From Episyrphus balteatus (taxonomy: Eukaryota > Arthropoda > Insecta > Diptera > Syrphidae), in the NCBI RefSeq assembly GCF_945859705.1, contig NC_079137.1, positions 54,282,552-54,346,551 of the forward strand: a stretch of 64,000 nucleotides of DNA, read 5' to 3'. The notes under the pieces are model-generated. The model had not been told where the DNA came from. It did no database searches and saw nothing but the letters and a program-made list of their open reading frames with translations. A program made the translations under genes and the position numbers. The number at the start of each line of letters is the position of its first letter. Within the stretch, counting starts at the first letter, position 1. This document shows positions 34,888 through 47,294 of this stretch, one piece after another.

Positions 34888-35398
34888 ATTCTAAGATGAA
34901 AAATTTTTTATCTAACGTTTTATTTTCAAAATTTGATATATAGTGTTCAAAACTTAAAATTTTTCTTTTTTCGTGATTTACTTTGTTGCCTGTAACTTTT
35001 TAATATTCCGAACATCGAAAGTGCGCCTTTAACATAAAAGATGCGAAATTAAATTTTTGCGTTTTTTGTATTAACAATTTTTACCTAGAAACTGGAATGA
35101 ATAGAAGTCGAGATGTTTAATAAAAACTAAAAATTCAAGATAACGGCCAAAAGGTGAATTTTATGAGTGCGAAAAATAAGGGTTATGATATTCAGGAAAT
35201 TTTCTATCGAATGACCAAACATTTGGGGGTGGTACAAACTGCTGGATCACCCATATAAAAAAATCATAAATGTGTACTGTATATACTATTTTAGCACAGT
35301 ACAGGGAGGTGAAGAGCGTATAGAAAGACTTTTCGAAAGCATTTGGTCAACATTGTACGAAAGCTATCATTTTTACCGGATTACAAAATGGAGGAGGT
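34888..35398. other. AT-rich spacer with the inverted repeat partner
   Basis: Contains the plus-strand copy (35115-35255) of the dispersed repeat listed at 31380-31560. A 13-bp inverted pair, TTTCTCTGTATCG and CGATACAGAGAAA, lies just upstream (about 34795-34863). No gene is visible. Confidence 0.5.
35115..35255 (+). repeat. Dispersed repeat, inverted partner of 31380-31560
   Basis: Shares AAGGTGAATTTTATGAGTGC, ATGATATTCAGGAAATTTTC and GGGGGTGGTACAAACTG with the minus strand of 31380-31560, at roughly four-fifths identity by eye. The two copies could be ends of one old element or independent insertions. Confidence 0.7.
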
Positions 35399-35657
35399 AT
35401 TCAATTTAGGGCTGTAAAAGTAACGACAAAATGAGTACCCGCATGTATACGTTACTTTTGATACTAGTACCCGCATCAATAATATCGTTACTCGTTACTT
35501 TCGTATGTTTCGTACATTTCGTATATTTCATGTATTTGATACGTTTCGTATGTTTGGTTTTTTAAGTACCTATATTTCGTACGATGGTAAAGGGCATTTG
35601 TATTATCTAAGCTACATTTTAAGGCCAAAAACATTAAAATTAGTTGCGGCGTTCTCA

Positions 35658-38600
35658 TAAACACCCCAAAACTTGCAAAATTCTCTAAAAACAAAACTAC
35701 AAGTCCAAAACTTATAGAAAATACATTTTTGTGCTCTGTAAGTCGATATCCTTCGCATACAATTCAATTGGAGTTGAAAAATTCACGTTTAGAGAAAATG
35801 ACTTTTAAAAATGTTTAAATCGTTTAAATCGTCATATCTCGTTAACCGAGCGTCTAAACACCCCAAAACTTGCAAAATTCAAAATTCTCTAAAAACAAAA
35901 CTACAAGTCCAAAACTTATAGAAAATACATTTTTGTGCTCTGTGAGTCGATATCCTTCGCATACAATTCAATTGGAGTTGAAAAATTCACGTTTGGAGAA
36001 AATGACTTTTATAAATGTTTAAATCGTCATATCTCGTTAACCGAGCGTCTAAACACCCCAAAACTTGCAAAATTCAAAATTCTCTAAAAACAAAACTACA
36101 AGTCCAAAACTTATAGAAAATACATTTTTGTGCTCTGTGAGTCGATATCCTTCGCATACAATTCAATTGGAGTTGAAAAATTCACGAAAATACATTTGTG
36201 TGCTCTGTGAGTCGATATCCTTCGCATACAATTCAATTTTAGTTAAAATTCACGTTTGGAGAAAATGACTTTTAAAAATGTTTAAATCGTCATATCTCGT
36301 TAACCGAGCGTCTAAACACCCCAAAACTTGCAAAATTCAAAATTCTCTAAAAACAAAACTACAAGTCCAAAACTTATAGAAAATACATTTTTGTGCTCTG
36401 TGAGTCGATATCCTTCGCATACAATTCAATTGGAGTTGAAAAATTCACGAAAATACATTTGTGTGCTCTGTGAGTCGATATCCTTCGCATACAATTCAAT
36501 TTTAGTTGAAAAATTCACGTTTGGAGAAAATGACTTTTAAAAATGTTTAAATCGTCATATTTCGTTAACCGAGCGTCTAAACACCCCAAAACTTGCAAAA
36601 TTCAAAATTCTCTAAAAACAAAACTACAAGTCCAAAACTTATAGAAAATACATTTTTGTGCTCTGTGAGTCGATATCCCTCGCAATCAATTCAATTGGAG
36701 TTGAAAAATTAATGACTTTTAAAAATGTTTAAATCGTCATATCTCGTTAACCGAGCGTCTAAACACCCCAAAACTTGCAAAATTCAAAATTCTCTAAAAA
36801 CAAAACTACAAGTCCAAAACTTATAGAAAATACATTTTTGTGCTCTGTGAGTCGATATCCTTCGCATACAATTCAATTGGAGTTGAAAAATTCACGAAAA
36901 TACATTTGTGTGCTCTGTGAGTCGATATCCTTCGCATACAATTCAATTTTAGTTGAAAAATTCACGTTTGGAGAAAATGACTTTTAAAAATGTTTAAATC
37001 GTCATATTTCGTTAACCGAGCGTCTAAACACCCCAAAACTTGCAAAATTCAAAATTCTCTAAAAACAAAACTACAAGTCCAAAACTTATAGAAAATACAT
37101 TTTTGTGCTCTGTGAGTCGATATCCTTCGCATACAATTCAATTGGAGTTGAAAAATTCACGTTTGGAGAAAATCACTTTTAAAAATGTTTAAATCGTCAT
37201 ATCTCGTTAACCGAGCGTCTAAACACCCCAAAACTTGCAAAATTCAAAATTCTCTAAAAACAAAACTACAAGTCCAAAACTTTTAGAAAATACATTTTTG
37301 TGCTCTGTGAGTCGATATCCTTCGCATACAATTCAATTGGAGTTGAAAAATTCACGTTTAGAGAAAATCACTTTTAAAAATGTTTAAATCGTCATATCTC
37401 GCTAACCGCGCGTCTAAACATTCCAAAACTTGCAAAATTCAAAATTCTCTAAAAACAAAACTACAAGTCCAAAACTTATAGAAAATACATTTTTGTGCTC
37501 TGTGAGTCGATATCCTTCGCATACAATTCAATTGGAGTTGAAAAATTCACGAAAATACATTTGTGTGCTCTGTGAGTCGATATCCTTCGCATACAATTCA
37601 ATTTTAGTTGAAAAATTCACGTTTAGAGAAAATCACTTTTAAAAATGTTTAAATCGTCATATCTCGTTAACCGAGCGTCTAAACACCCCAAAACTTGCAA
37701 AATTCAAAATTCTCTAAAAACAAAACTACAAGTCCAAAACTTATAGAAAATACATTTTTGTGCTCTGTGAGTCGATATCCTTCGCATACAATTCAATTGG
37801 AGTTGAAAAATTCACGTTTGGAGAAAATCACTTTTAAAAATGTTTAAATCGTCATATCTCGTTAACCGAGCGTCTAAACACCCCAAAACTTGCAAAATTC
37901 AAAATTCTCTAAAAACAAAACTACAAGTCCAAAACTTTTAGAAAATACATTTTTGTGCTCTGTGAGTCGATATCCTTCGCATACAATTCAATTGGAGTTG
38001 AAAAATTCACGTTTAGAGAAAATCACTTTTAAAAATGTTTAAATCGTCATATCTCGCTAACCGCGCGTCTAAACATTCCAAAACTTGCAAAATTCAAAAT
38101 TCTCTAAAAACAAAACTACAAGTCCAAAACTTATAGAAAATACATTTTTGTGCTCTGTGAGTCGATATCCTTCGCATACAATTCAATTGGAGTTGAAAAA
38201 TTCACGTTTGGAGAAAATGACTTTTGAAAATGTTTAAATCGTCATATCTCGTTAACCGAGCGTCTAAACACCCCAAAACTTGCAAAATTCAAAATTCTCT
38301 AAAAACAAAACTACAAGTCCAAAACTTATAGAAAATACATTTTTGTGCTCTGTGAGTCGATATCCTTCGCATACAATTCAATTGGAGTTGAAAAATTCAT
38401 GTTTGGAGAAAATCACTTTTAAAAATGTTTAAATCGTCATATCTCGTTAACCGAGCGTCTAAACACCCCAAAACTTGCAAAATTCAAAATTCTCTAAAAA
38501 CAAAACTACAAGTCCAAAACTTTTAGAAAATACATTTTTGTGCTCTGTGAGTCGATATCCTTCGCATACAATTCAATTGGAGTTGAAAAATTCACGTTTA

Positions 38601-41600
38601 GAGAAAATCACTTTTAAAAATGTTTAAATCGTCATATCTCGCTAACCGCGCGTCTAAACATTCCAAAACTTGCAAAATTCAAAATTCTCTAAAAACAAAA
38701 CTACAAGTCCAAAACTTATAGAAAATACATTTTTGTGCTCTGTGAGTCGATATCCTTCGCATACAATTCAATTGGAGTTGAAAAATTCACGAAAATACAT
38801 TTGTGTGCTCTGTGAGTCGATATCCTTCGCATACAATTCAATTTTAGTTGAAAAATTCACGTTTAGAGAAAATCACTTTTAAAAATGTTTAAATCGTCAT
38901 ATCTCGTTAACCGAGCGTCTAAACACCCCAAAACTTGCAAAATTCAAAATTCTCTAAAAACAAAACTACAAGTCCAAAACTTATAGAAAATACATTTTTG
39001 TGCTCTGTGAGTCGATATCCTTCGCATACAATTCAATTGGAGTTGAAAAATTCACGAAAATACATTTGTGTGCTCTGTGAGTCGATATCCTTCGCATACA
39101 ATTCAATTGGAGTTGAAAAATTCACGTTTGGAGAAAATCACTTTTAAAAATGTTTAAATCGTCATATCTCGTTAACCGAGCGTCTAAACACCCCAAAACT
39201 TGCAAAATTCAAAATTCTCTAAAAACAAAACTACAAGTCCAAAACTTTTAGAAAATACATTTTTGTGCTCTGTGAATCGATATCCTTCGCATACAATTCA
39301 ATTGGAGTTGAAAAATTCACGTTTAGAGAAAATCACTTTTAAAAATGTTTAAATCGTCATATCTCGTTAACCGCGCGTCTAAACACCCCAAAACTTGCAA
39401 AATTCAAAATTCTCTAAAAACAAAACTACAAGTCCAAAACTTATAGAAAATACATTTGTGTGCTCTGTGAGTCGATATCCTTCGCATACAATTCAATTTT
39501 AGTTGAAAAATTCACGTTTGGAGAAAATCACTTTTAAAAATGTTTAAATCGTCATATCTCGTTAACCGCGCGTCTAAACACCCCAAAACTTGCAAAATTC
39601 AAAATTCTCTAAAAACAAAACTACAAGTCCAAAACTTATAGAAAATACATTTTTGTGCTCTGTGAGTCGATATCCTTCGCATACAATTCAATTGGAGTTG
39701 AAAAATTCACGTTTGGAGAAAATCACTTTTAAAAATGTTTAAATCGTCATATCTCGTTAACCGAGCGTCTAAACACCCCAAAACTTGCAAAATTCAAAAT
39801 TCTCTAAAAACAAAACTACAAGTCCAAAACTTATAGAAAATACATTTTTGTGCTCTGTGAGTCGATATCCTTCGCATACAATTCAATTGGAGTTGAAAAA
39901 TTCATGTTTGGAGAAAATCACTTTTAAAAATGTTTAAATCGTCATATCTCGTTAACCGAGCGTCTAAACACCCCAAAACTTGCAAAATTCAAAATTCTCT
40001 AAAAACAAAACTACAAGTCCAAAACTTTTAGAAAATACATTTTTGTGCTCTGTGAGTCGATATCCTTCGCATACAATTCAATTGGAGTTGAAAAATTCAC
40101 GTTTAGAGAAAATCACTTTTAAAAATGTTTAAATCGTCATATCTCGCTAACCGCGCGTCTAAACACCCCAAAACTTGCAAAATTCAAAATTCTCTAAAAA
40201 CAAAACTACAAGTCCAAAACTTATAGAAAATACATTTTTGTGCTCTGTGAGTCGATATCCTTCGCATACAATTCAATTTTAGTTGAAAAATTCACGTTTA
40301 GAGAAAATCACTTTTAAAAATGTTTAAATCGTCATATCTCGCTAACCGCGCGTCTAAACACCCCAAAACTTGCAAAATTCAAAATTCTCTAAAAACAAAA
40401 CTACAAGTCCAAAACTTATAGAAAATACATTTTTGTGCTCTGTGAGTCGATATCCTTCGCATACAATTCAATTGGAGTTGAAAAATTCACGTTTGGAGAA
40501 AATCACTTTTAAAAATGTTTAAATCGTCATATCTCGTTAACCGAGCGTCTAAACACCCCAAAACTTGCAAAATTCAAAATTCTCTAAAAACAAAACTACA
40601 AGTCCAATACTTTTAGAATATACATTTTTGTGCTCTGTGAGTCGATATCCTTCGCATACAATTCAATTGGAGTTGAAAAAGTCATGTTTGGAGAAAATCA
40701 CTTTTAAAAATGTTTAAATCGTCATATCTCGTTAACCGAGCGTCTAAACACCCCAAAACTTGCAAAATTCAAAATTCTCTAAAAACAAAACTACAAGTCC
40801 AAAACTTTTAGAAAATACATTTTTGTGCTCTGTGAGTCGATATCCTTCGCATACAATTCAATTGGAGTTGAAAAATTCACGTTTAGAGAAAATCACTTTT
40901 AAAAATGTTTAAATCGTCATATCTCGCTAACCGCGCGTCTAAACACCCCAAAACTTGCAAAATTCAAAATTCTCTAAAAACAAAACTACAAGTCCAAAAC
41001 TTATAGAAAATACATTTTTGTGCTCTGTGAGTCGATATCCTTCGCATACAATTCAATTGGAGTTGAAAAATTCATGTTTGGAGAAAATCACTTTTAAAAA
41101 TGTTTAAATCGTCATATCTCGTTAACCGAGCGTCTAAACACCCCAAAACTTGCAAAATTCAAAATTCTCTAAAAACAAAACTACAAGTCCAAAACTTATA
41201 GAAAATACATTTTTGTGCTCTGTGAGTTGATATCCTTCGCATACAATTCAATTGGAGTTGAAAAATTCACGAAAATACATTTTTGTGCTCTGTGAGTCGA
41301 TATCCTTCGCATACAATTCAATTTTAGTTGAAAAATTCATGTTTGGAGAAAATCACTTTTAAAAATGTTTAAATCGTCATATCTCGCTAACCGCGCGTCT
41401 AAACACCCCAAAACTTGCAAAATTCAAAATTCTCTAAAAACAAAACTACAAGTCCAAAACTTATAGAAAATACATTTTTGTGCTCTGTGAGTCGATATCC
41501 TTCGCATACAATTCAATTGGAGTTGAAAAATTCACGTTTGGAGAAAATCACTTTTAAAAATGTTTAAATCGTCATATCTCGTTAACCGAGCGTCTAAACA

Positions 41601-44600
41601 CCCCAAAACTTGCAAAATTCAAAATTCTCTAAAAACAAAACTACAAGTCCAATACTTTTAGAAAATACATTTTTGTGCTCTGTGAGTCGATATCCTTCGC
41701 ATACAATTCAATTGGAGTTGAAAAAGTCATGTTTGGAGAAAATCACTTTTAAAAATGTTTAAATCGTCATATCTCGTTAACCGAGCGTCTAAACACCCCA
41801 AAACTTGCAAAATTCAAAATTCTCTAAAAACAAAACTACAAGTCCAAAACTTTTAGAAAATACATTTTTGTGCTCTGTGAGTCGATATCCTTCGCATACA
41901 ATTCAATTGGAGTTGAAAAATTCACGTTTAGAGAAAATCACTTTTAAAAATGTTTAAATCGTCATATCTCGCTAACCGCGCGTCTAAACACCCCAAAACT
42001 TGCAAAATTCAAAATTCTCTAAAAACAAAACTACAAGTCCAAAACTTATAGAAAATACATTTTTGTGCTCTGTGAGTCGATATCCTTCGCATACAATTCA
42101 ATTGGAGTTGAAAAATTCACGAAAATACATTTTTGTGCTCTGTGAGTCGATATCCTTCGCATACAATTCAATTTTAGTTGAAAAATTCATGTTTGGAGAA
42201 AATCACTTTTAAAAATGTTTAAATCGTCATATCTCGCTAACCGCGCGTCTAAACACCCCAAAACTTGCAAAATTCAAAATTCTCTAAAAACAAAACTACA
42301 AGTCCAAAACTTATAGAAAATACATTTTTGTGCTCTGTGAGTCGATATCCTTCGCATACAATTCAATTGGAGTTGAAAAAGTCATGTTTGGAGAAAATCA
42401 CTTTTAAAAATGTTTAAATCGTCATATCTCGTTAACCGAGCGTCTAAACACCCCAAAACTTGCAAAATTCAAAATTCTCTAAAAACAAAACTACAAGTCC
42501 AAAACTTATAGAAAATACATTTTTGTGCTCTGTGAGTCGATATCCTTCGCATACAATTCAATTGGAGTTGAAAAATTCACGAAAATACATTTTTGTGCTC
42601 TGTGAGTCGATATCCTTCGCATACAATTCAATTTTAGTTGAAAAATTCATGTTTGGAGAAAATCACTTTTAAAAATGTTTAAATCGTCATATCTCGCTAA
42701 CCGCGCGTCTAAACACCCCAAAACTTGCAAAATTCAAAATTCTCTAAAAACAAAACTACAAGTCCAAAACTTATAGAAAATACATTTTTGTGCTCTGTGA
42801 GTCGATATCCTTCGCATACAATTCAATTGGAGTTGAAAAAGTCATGTTTGGAGAAAATCACTTTTAAAAATGTTTAAATCGTCATATCTCGTTAACCGAG
42901 CGTCTAAACACCCCAAAACTTGCAAAATTCAAAATTCTCTAAAAACAAAACTACAAGTCCAAAACTTTTAGAAAATACATTTATGTGCTCTGTGAGTCGA
43001 TATCCTTCGCATACAATTCAATTGGAGTTGAAAAATTCACGTTTAGAGAAAATCACTTTTAAAAATGTTTAAATCGTCATATCTCGCTAACCGAGCGTCT
43101 AAACACCCCAAAACTTGCAAAATTCAAAATTCTCTAAAAACAAAACTACAAGTCCAAAACTTATAGAAAATACATTTTTGTGCTCTGTGAGTCGATATCC
43201 TTCGCATACAATTCAATTGGAGTTGAAAAATTCACGAAAATACATTTGTGTGCTCTGTGAGTCGATATCCTTCGCATACAATTCAATTGGAGTTGAAAAA
43301 TTCACGTTTGGAGAAAATCACTTTTAAAAATGTTTAAATCGTCATATCTCGCTAACCGCGCGTCTAAACACCCCAAAACTTGCAAAATTCAAAATTCTCT
43401 AAAAACAAAACTACAAGTCCAAAACTTATAGAAAATACATTTTTGTGCTCTGTGAGTCGATATCCTTCGCATACAATTCAATTGGAGTTGAAAAAGTCAT
43501 GTTTGGAGAAAATCACTTTTAAAAATGTTTAAATCGTCATATCTCGTTAACCGAGCGTCTAAACACCCCAAAACTTGCAAAATTCAAAATTCTCTAAAAA
43601 CAAAACTACAAGTCCAAAACTTATAGAAAATACATTTTTGTGCTCTGTGAGTCGATATCCTTCGCATACAATTCAATTGGAGTTGAAAAATTCACGAAAA
43701 TACATTTGTGTGCTCTGTGAGTCGATATCCTTCGCATACAATTCAATTGGAGTTGAAAAATTCACGTTTGGAGAAAATCACTTTTAAAAATGTTTAAATC
43801 GTCATATCTCGCTAACCGCGCGTCTAAACACCCCAAAACTTGCAAAATTCAAAATTCTCTAAAAACAAAACTACAAGTCCAAAACTTATAGAAAATACAT
43901 TTTTGTGCTCTGTGAGTCGATATCCTTCGCATACAATTCAATTGGAGTTGAAAAAGTCATGTTTGGAGAAAATCACTTTTAAAAATGTTTAAATCGTCAT
44001 ATCTCGTTAACCGAGCGTCTAAACACCCCAAAACTTGCAAAATTCAAAATTCTCTAAAAACAAAACTACAAGTCCAAAACTTATAGAAAATACATTTTTG
44101 TGCTCTGTGAGTCGATATCCTTCGCATACAATTCAATTTTAGTTGAAAAATTCATGTTTGGAGAAAATCACTTTTAAAAATGTTTAAATCGTCATATCTC
44201 GCTAACCGCGCGTCTAAACACCCCAAAACTTGCAAAATTCAAAATTCTCTAAAAACAAAACTACAAGTCCAAAACTTATAGAAAATACATTTTTGTGCTC
44301 TGTGAGTCGATATCCTTCGCATACAATTCAATTGAAGTTGAAAAATTCAAGTTTAGAGAAAATCACTTTTAAAAATGTTTAAATCGTCATATCTCGTTAA
44401 CCGAGCGTCTAAACACCCCAAAACTTGCAAAATTCAAAATTCTCTAAAAACAAAACTACAAGTCCAAAACTTATAGAAAATACATTTTTGTGCTCTGTGA
44501 GTCGATATCCTTCGCATACAATTCAATTGAAGTTGAAAAATTCAAGTTTAGAGAAAATCACTTTTAAAAATGTTTAAATCGTCATATCTCGTTAACCGAG

Positions 44601-46430
44601 CGTCTAAACACCCCAAAACTTGCAAAATTCAAAATTCTCTAAAAACAAAACTACAAGTCCAAAACTTATAGAAAATACATTTTTGTGCTCTGTGAGTCGA
44701 TATCCTTCGCATACAATTCAATTGGAGTTGAAAAATTCAAGTTTAGAGAAAATCACTTTTAAAAATGTTTAAATCGTCATATCTCGTTAACCGAGCGTCT
44801 AAACACCCCAAAACTTGCAAAATTCAAAATTCTCTAAAAACAAAACTACAAGTCCAAAACTTATAGAAAATACATTTTTGTGCTCTGTGAGTCGATATCC
44901 TTCGCATACAATTCAATTGAAGTTGAAAAATTCAAGTTTAGAGAAAATCACTTTTAAAAATGTTTAAATCGTCATATCTCGTTAACCGAGCGTCTAAACA
45001 CCCCAAAACTTGCAAAATTCAAAATTCTCTAAAAACAAAACTACAAGTCCAAAACTTATAGAAAATACATTTTTGTGCTCTGTGAGTCGATATCCTTCGC
45101 ATACAATTCAATTGGAGTTGAAAAATTCACGAAAATACATTTTTGTGCTCTGTGAGTCGATATCCTTCGCATACAATTCAATTGGAGTTGAAAAATTCAC
45201 GTTTGGAGAAAATGACTTTTAAAAATGTTTAAATCGTCATATCTCGCTAACCGCGCGTCTAAACACCCCAAAACTTGCAAAATTCAAAATTCTCTAAAAA
45301 CAAAACTACAAGTCCAAAACTTATAGAAAATACATTTTTGTGCTCTGTGAGTCGATATCCTTCGCATACAATTCAATTGGAGTTGAAAAATTCACGTTAG
45401 GAGAAAATGACTTTTAAAAATGTTTAAATCGTCATATCTCGTTAACCGAGCGTCTAAACACCCCAAAACTTGCAAAATTCAAAATTCTCTAAAAACAAAA
45501 CTACAAGTCCAAAACTTATAGAAAATACATTTTTGTGCTCTGTGAGTCGATATCCTTCGCATACAATTCAATTGGAGTTGAAAAATTCACGTTAGGAGAA
45601 AATGACTTTTAAAAATGTTTAAATCGTCATATCTCGTTAACCGAGCGTCTAAACACCCCAAAACTTGCAAAATTCAAAATTCTCTAAAAACAAAACTACA
45701 AGTCCAAAACTTATAGAAAATACATTTTTGTGCTCTGTGAGTCGATATCCTTCGCATACAATTCAATTGGAGTTGAAAAATTCAAGTTTAGAGAAAATCA
45801 CTTTTAAAAATGTTTAAATCGTCATATGTCGTTAACCGAGCGTCTAAACACCCCAAAACTTGCAAAATTCAAAATTCTCTAAAAACAAAACTACAAGCCA
45901 AAACTTATATAAAATACATTTTTGTGCTCTGTGAGTCGATATCCTTCGCATACAATTCAATTGGAGTTGGAAAATTCAAGTTTAGAGAAAATCACTTTTA
46001 AAAATGTTTAAATCGTCATATCTCGTTAACCGAGCGTCTAAACACCCCAAAACTTGCAAAATTCAAAATTCTCTAAAAACAAAACTACAAGTCCAAAACT
46101 TATAGAAAATACATTTTTGTGCTCTGTGAGTCGATATCCTTCGCATACAATTCAATTGGAGTTGAAAAATTCAAGTTTAGAGAAAATGACTTTTAAAAAT
46201 GTTTAAATCGTCATATCTCGTTAACCGAGCGTCTAAACACCCCAAAACTTGCAAAATTCAAAATTCTCTAAAAACAAAACTACAAGTCCAAAACTTATAG
46301 AAAATACATTTTTGTGCTCTGTGAGTCGATATCCTTCGCATACAATTCAATTGGAGTTGGAAAATTCAAGTTTAGAGAAAATCACTTTTAAAAATGTTTA
46401 AATCGTCATATCTCGTTAACCGAGCGTCTA
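35658..46430. repeat. Satellite array, ~51 monomers of 195 bp (12 extended to 265 bp)
   Basis: The monomer contains AAACACCCCAAAACTTGCAA, ACTACAAGTCCAAAACTTAT, GTGCTCTGTGAGTCGATATC, CATACAATTCAATTGGAGTT and CATATCTCGTTAACCGAGCG. Most repeat at 195-bp steps. Twelve are 265 bp because a 70-bp segment (from GAAAATACATTT to AAAAATTCAC) is duplicated inside: 36065, 36328, 36775, 37430, 38670, 38935, 41150, 42000, 42460, 43115, 43575 and 45010 (phase counted at TTGCAAAATTC). One monomer at 36593 lacks 13 bp. Linked variants (ACTTTTAG with GTTTAGAG and CTCGCTAACCGCG) mark a second monomer type that recurs in blocks. The 70-residue frames at each long monomer are by-products of the repeat, not genes. 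Confidence 0.97.
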
Positions 46431-47000
46431 ATTTTCATGTAATAAGAGTTTGAAGGTAGCTATATTGAATTTTGTTCGATTTTTTTTTTTAATCAAACGT
46501 GGAAACCTTTTTGAATTTTTTCCTAATTTTTCGACAAAACATTGGTAATTTAATGTTTACATTGTTCCAGTAATCTTATCAAAATTCTTTAAAGACCTTT
46601 TTTTGAAAAGTACATCGTGCAGATCTCGGAATATTAGCACTTTAATACAACCATGTCGAGCAATTTTTCATTTATTTTTTCTTTGAGAGTGAGGTTTGAA
46701 AACCTCGTTTTCTCTGCTTTTTTTTGTGTTGAAAATTTTGCACTGAAAATAGACAAATTTTTTGAAAAACCAAAATAATTTTGTACATTATTAAGCTACA
46801 TTTCAAGACCATTAACACCAACGCAACGCCATAAACACATTGGTTGCGCACAGGCATATTTTGGCCACATTGAGTAAATACCAAAACGTCTCTCTTGATA
46901 TTTCTATATAAATTTATAGATAACACAACGATTTATTGATCCTTGGCAATAATGTTTTTATCGAGACAAAAGTGAACTTCAGATAATTATCTGGAGTTAG
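46431..47000. other. Non-satellite interior of the hAT-like element
   Basis: About 570 bp between the array and the right subterminal zone. At 46790-46843 it carries TAAGCTACATTTCAAGACCA...ATAAACAC, homologous to 35608-35657 at the left edge of the array (TAAGCTACATTTTAAGGCCA...ATAAACACC). The minus-strand frame at 46672-46926 has no transposase motif. Confidence 0.6.
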
Positions 47001-47294
47001 CATTATATGACTACGGTAACGCTAACGATACCGATACGAGATGCGAAGTGCGACAAATTGTGTGTATCACTTTGTTTCGTATCTCATACATCGGATTTAG
47101 TATTGAAATTGGAATCGCGTCGTTACTCGTATGTTTCGTATCTCGTATGTTTCGTATGTTTCGTTACTTCAATACCCAGTAACGAAACATACGAGTAACG
47201 ATACATACAAGTAACGTTTCGTTACTCGTTACTGAAGTGAATACCCGCATTTTAGTAACGAATACATACGATTTGCTACAGCTCTAATTCAATT

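Larger units (their letters stand above)
35399..47294. mobile_element. hAT-like element (11.9 kb) filled by a satellite array
   Basis: The direct repeat ATTCAATT (35399-35406 and 47287-47294) brackets ends reading TAGGGCTGTA (35407) and TACAGCTCTA (47286), complementary except at one base. An 8-bp duplication with TAGGG-type ends is the hAT signature. Both subterminal zones (35407-35600 and about 47000-47286) are packed with GTAACGA and CGTATGTTTCGTA-like words in opposite orientation at the two ends, as hAT subterminal motifs are. No transposase frame exists. From 35658 to 46430 the interior is a satellite array, so more than 90 percent of the element is tandem repeat. A segment beside the array start (35608-35657) is repeated in the same orientation at 46790-46843. 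Confidence 0.85.

Noticed and set aside
36065..46001. Twelve near-identical 63-70-residue frames starting at regular spacing
   Set aside because: They coincide with satellite monomers. Eleven lie on extended monomers, begin at TTG (not ATG) and exist because the 70-bp duplication shifts past a stop. The twelfth (45810) arises from a 1-base deletion in a 195-bp monomer.
35658..46430. CRISPR-like interpretation of regular repeats
   Set aside because: Repeats are directly adjacent 195-bp monomers without unique spacers, in a eukaryotic context.
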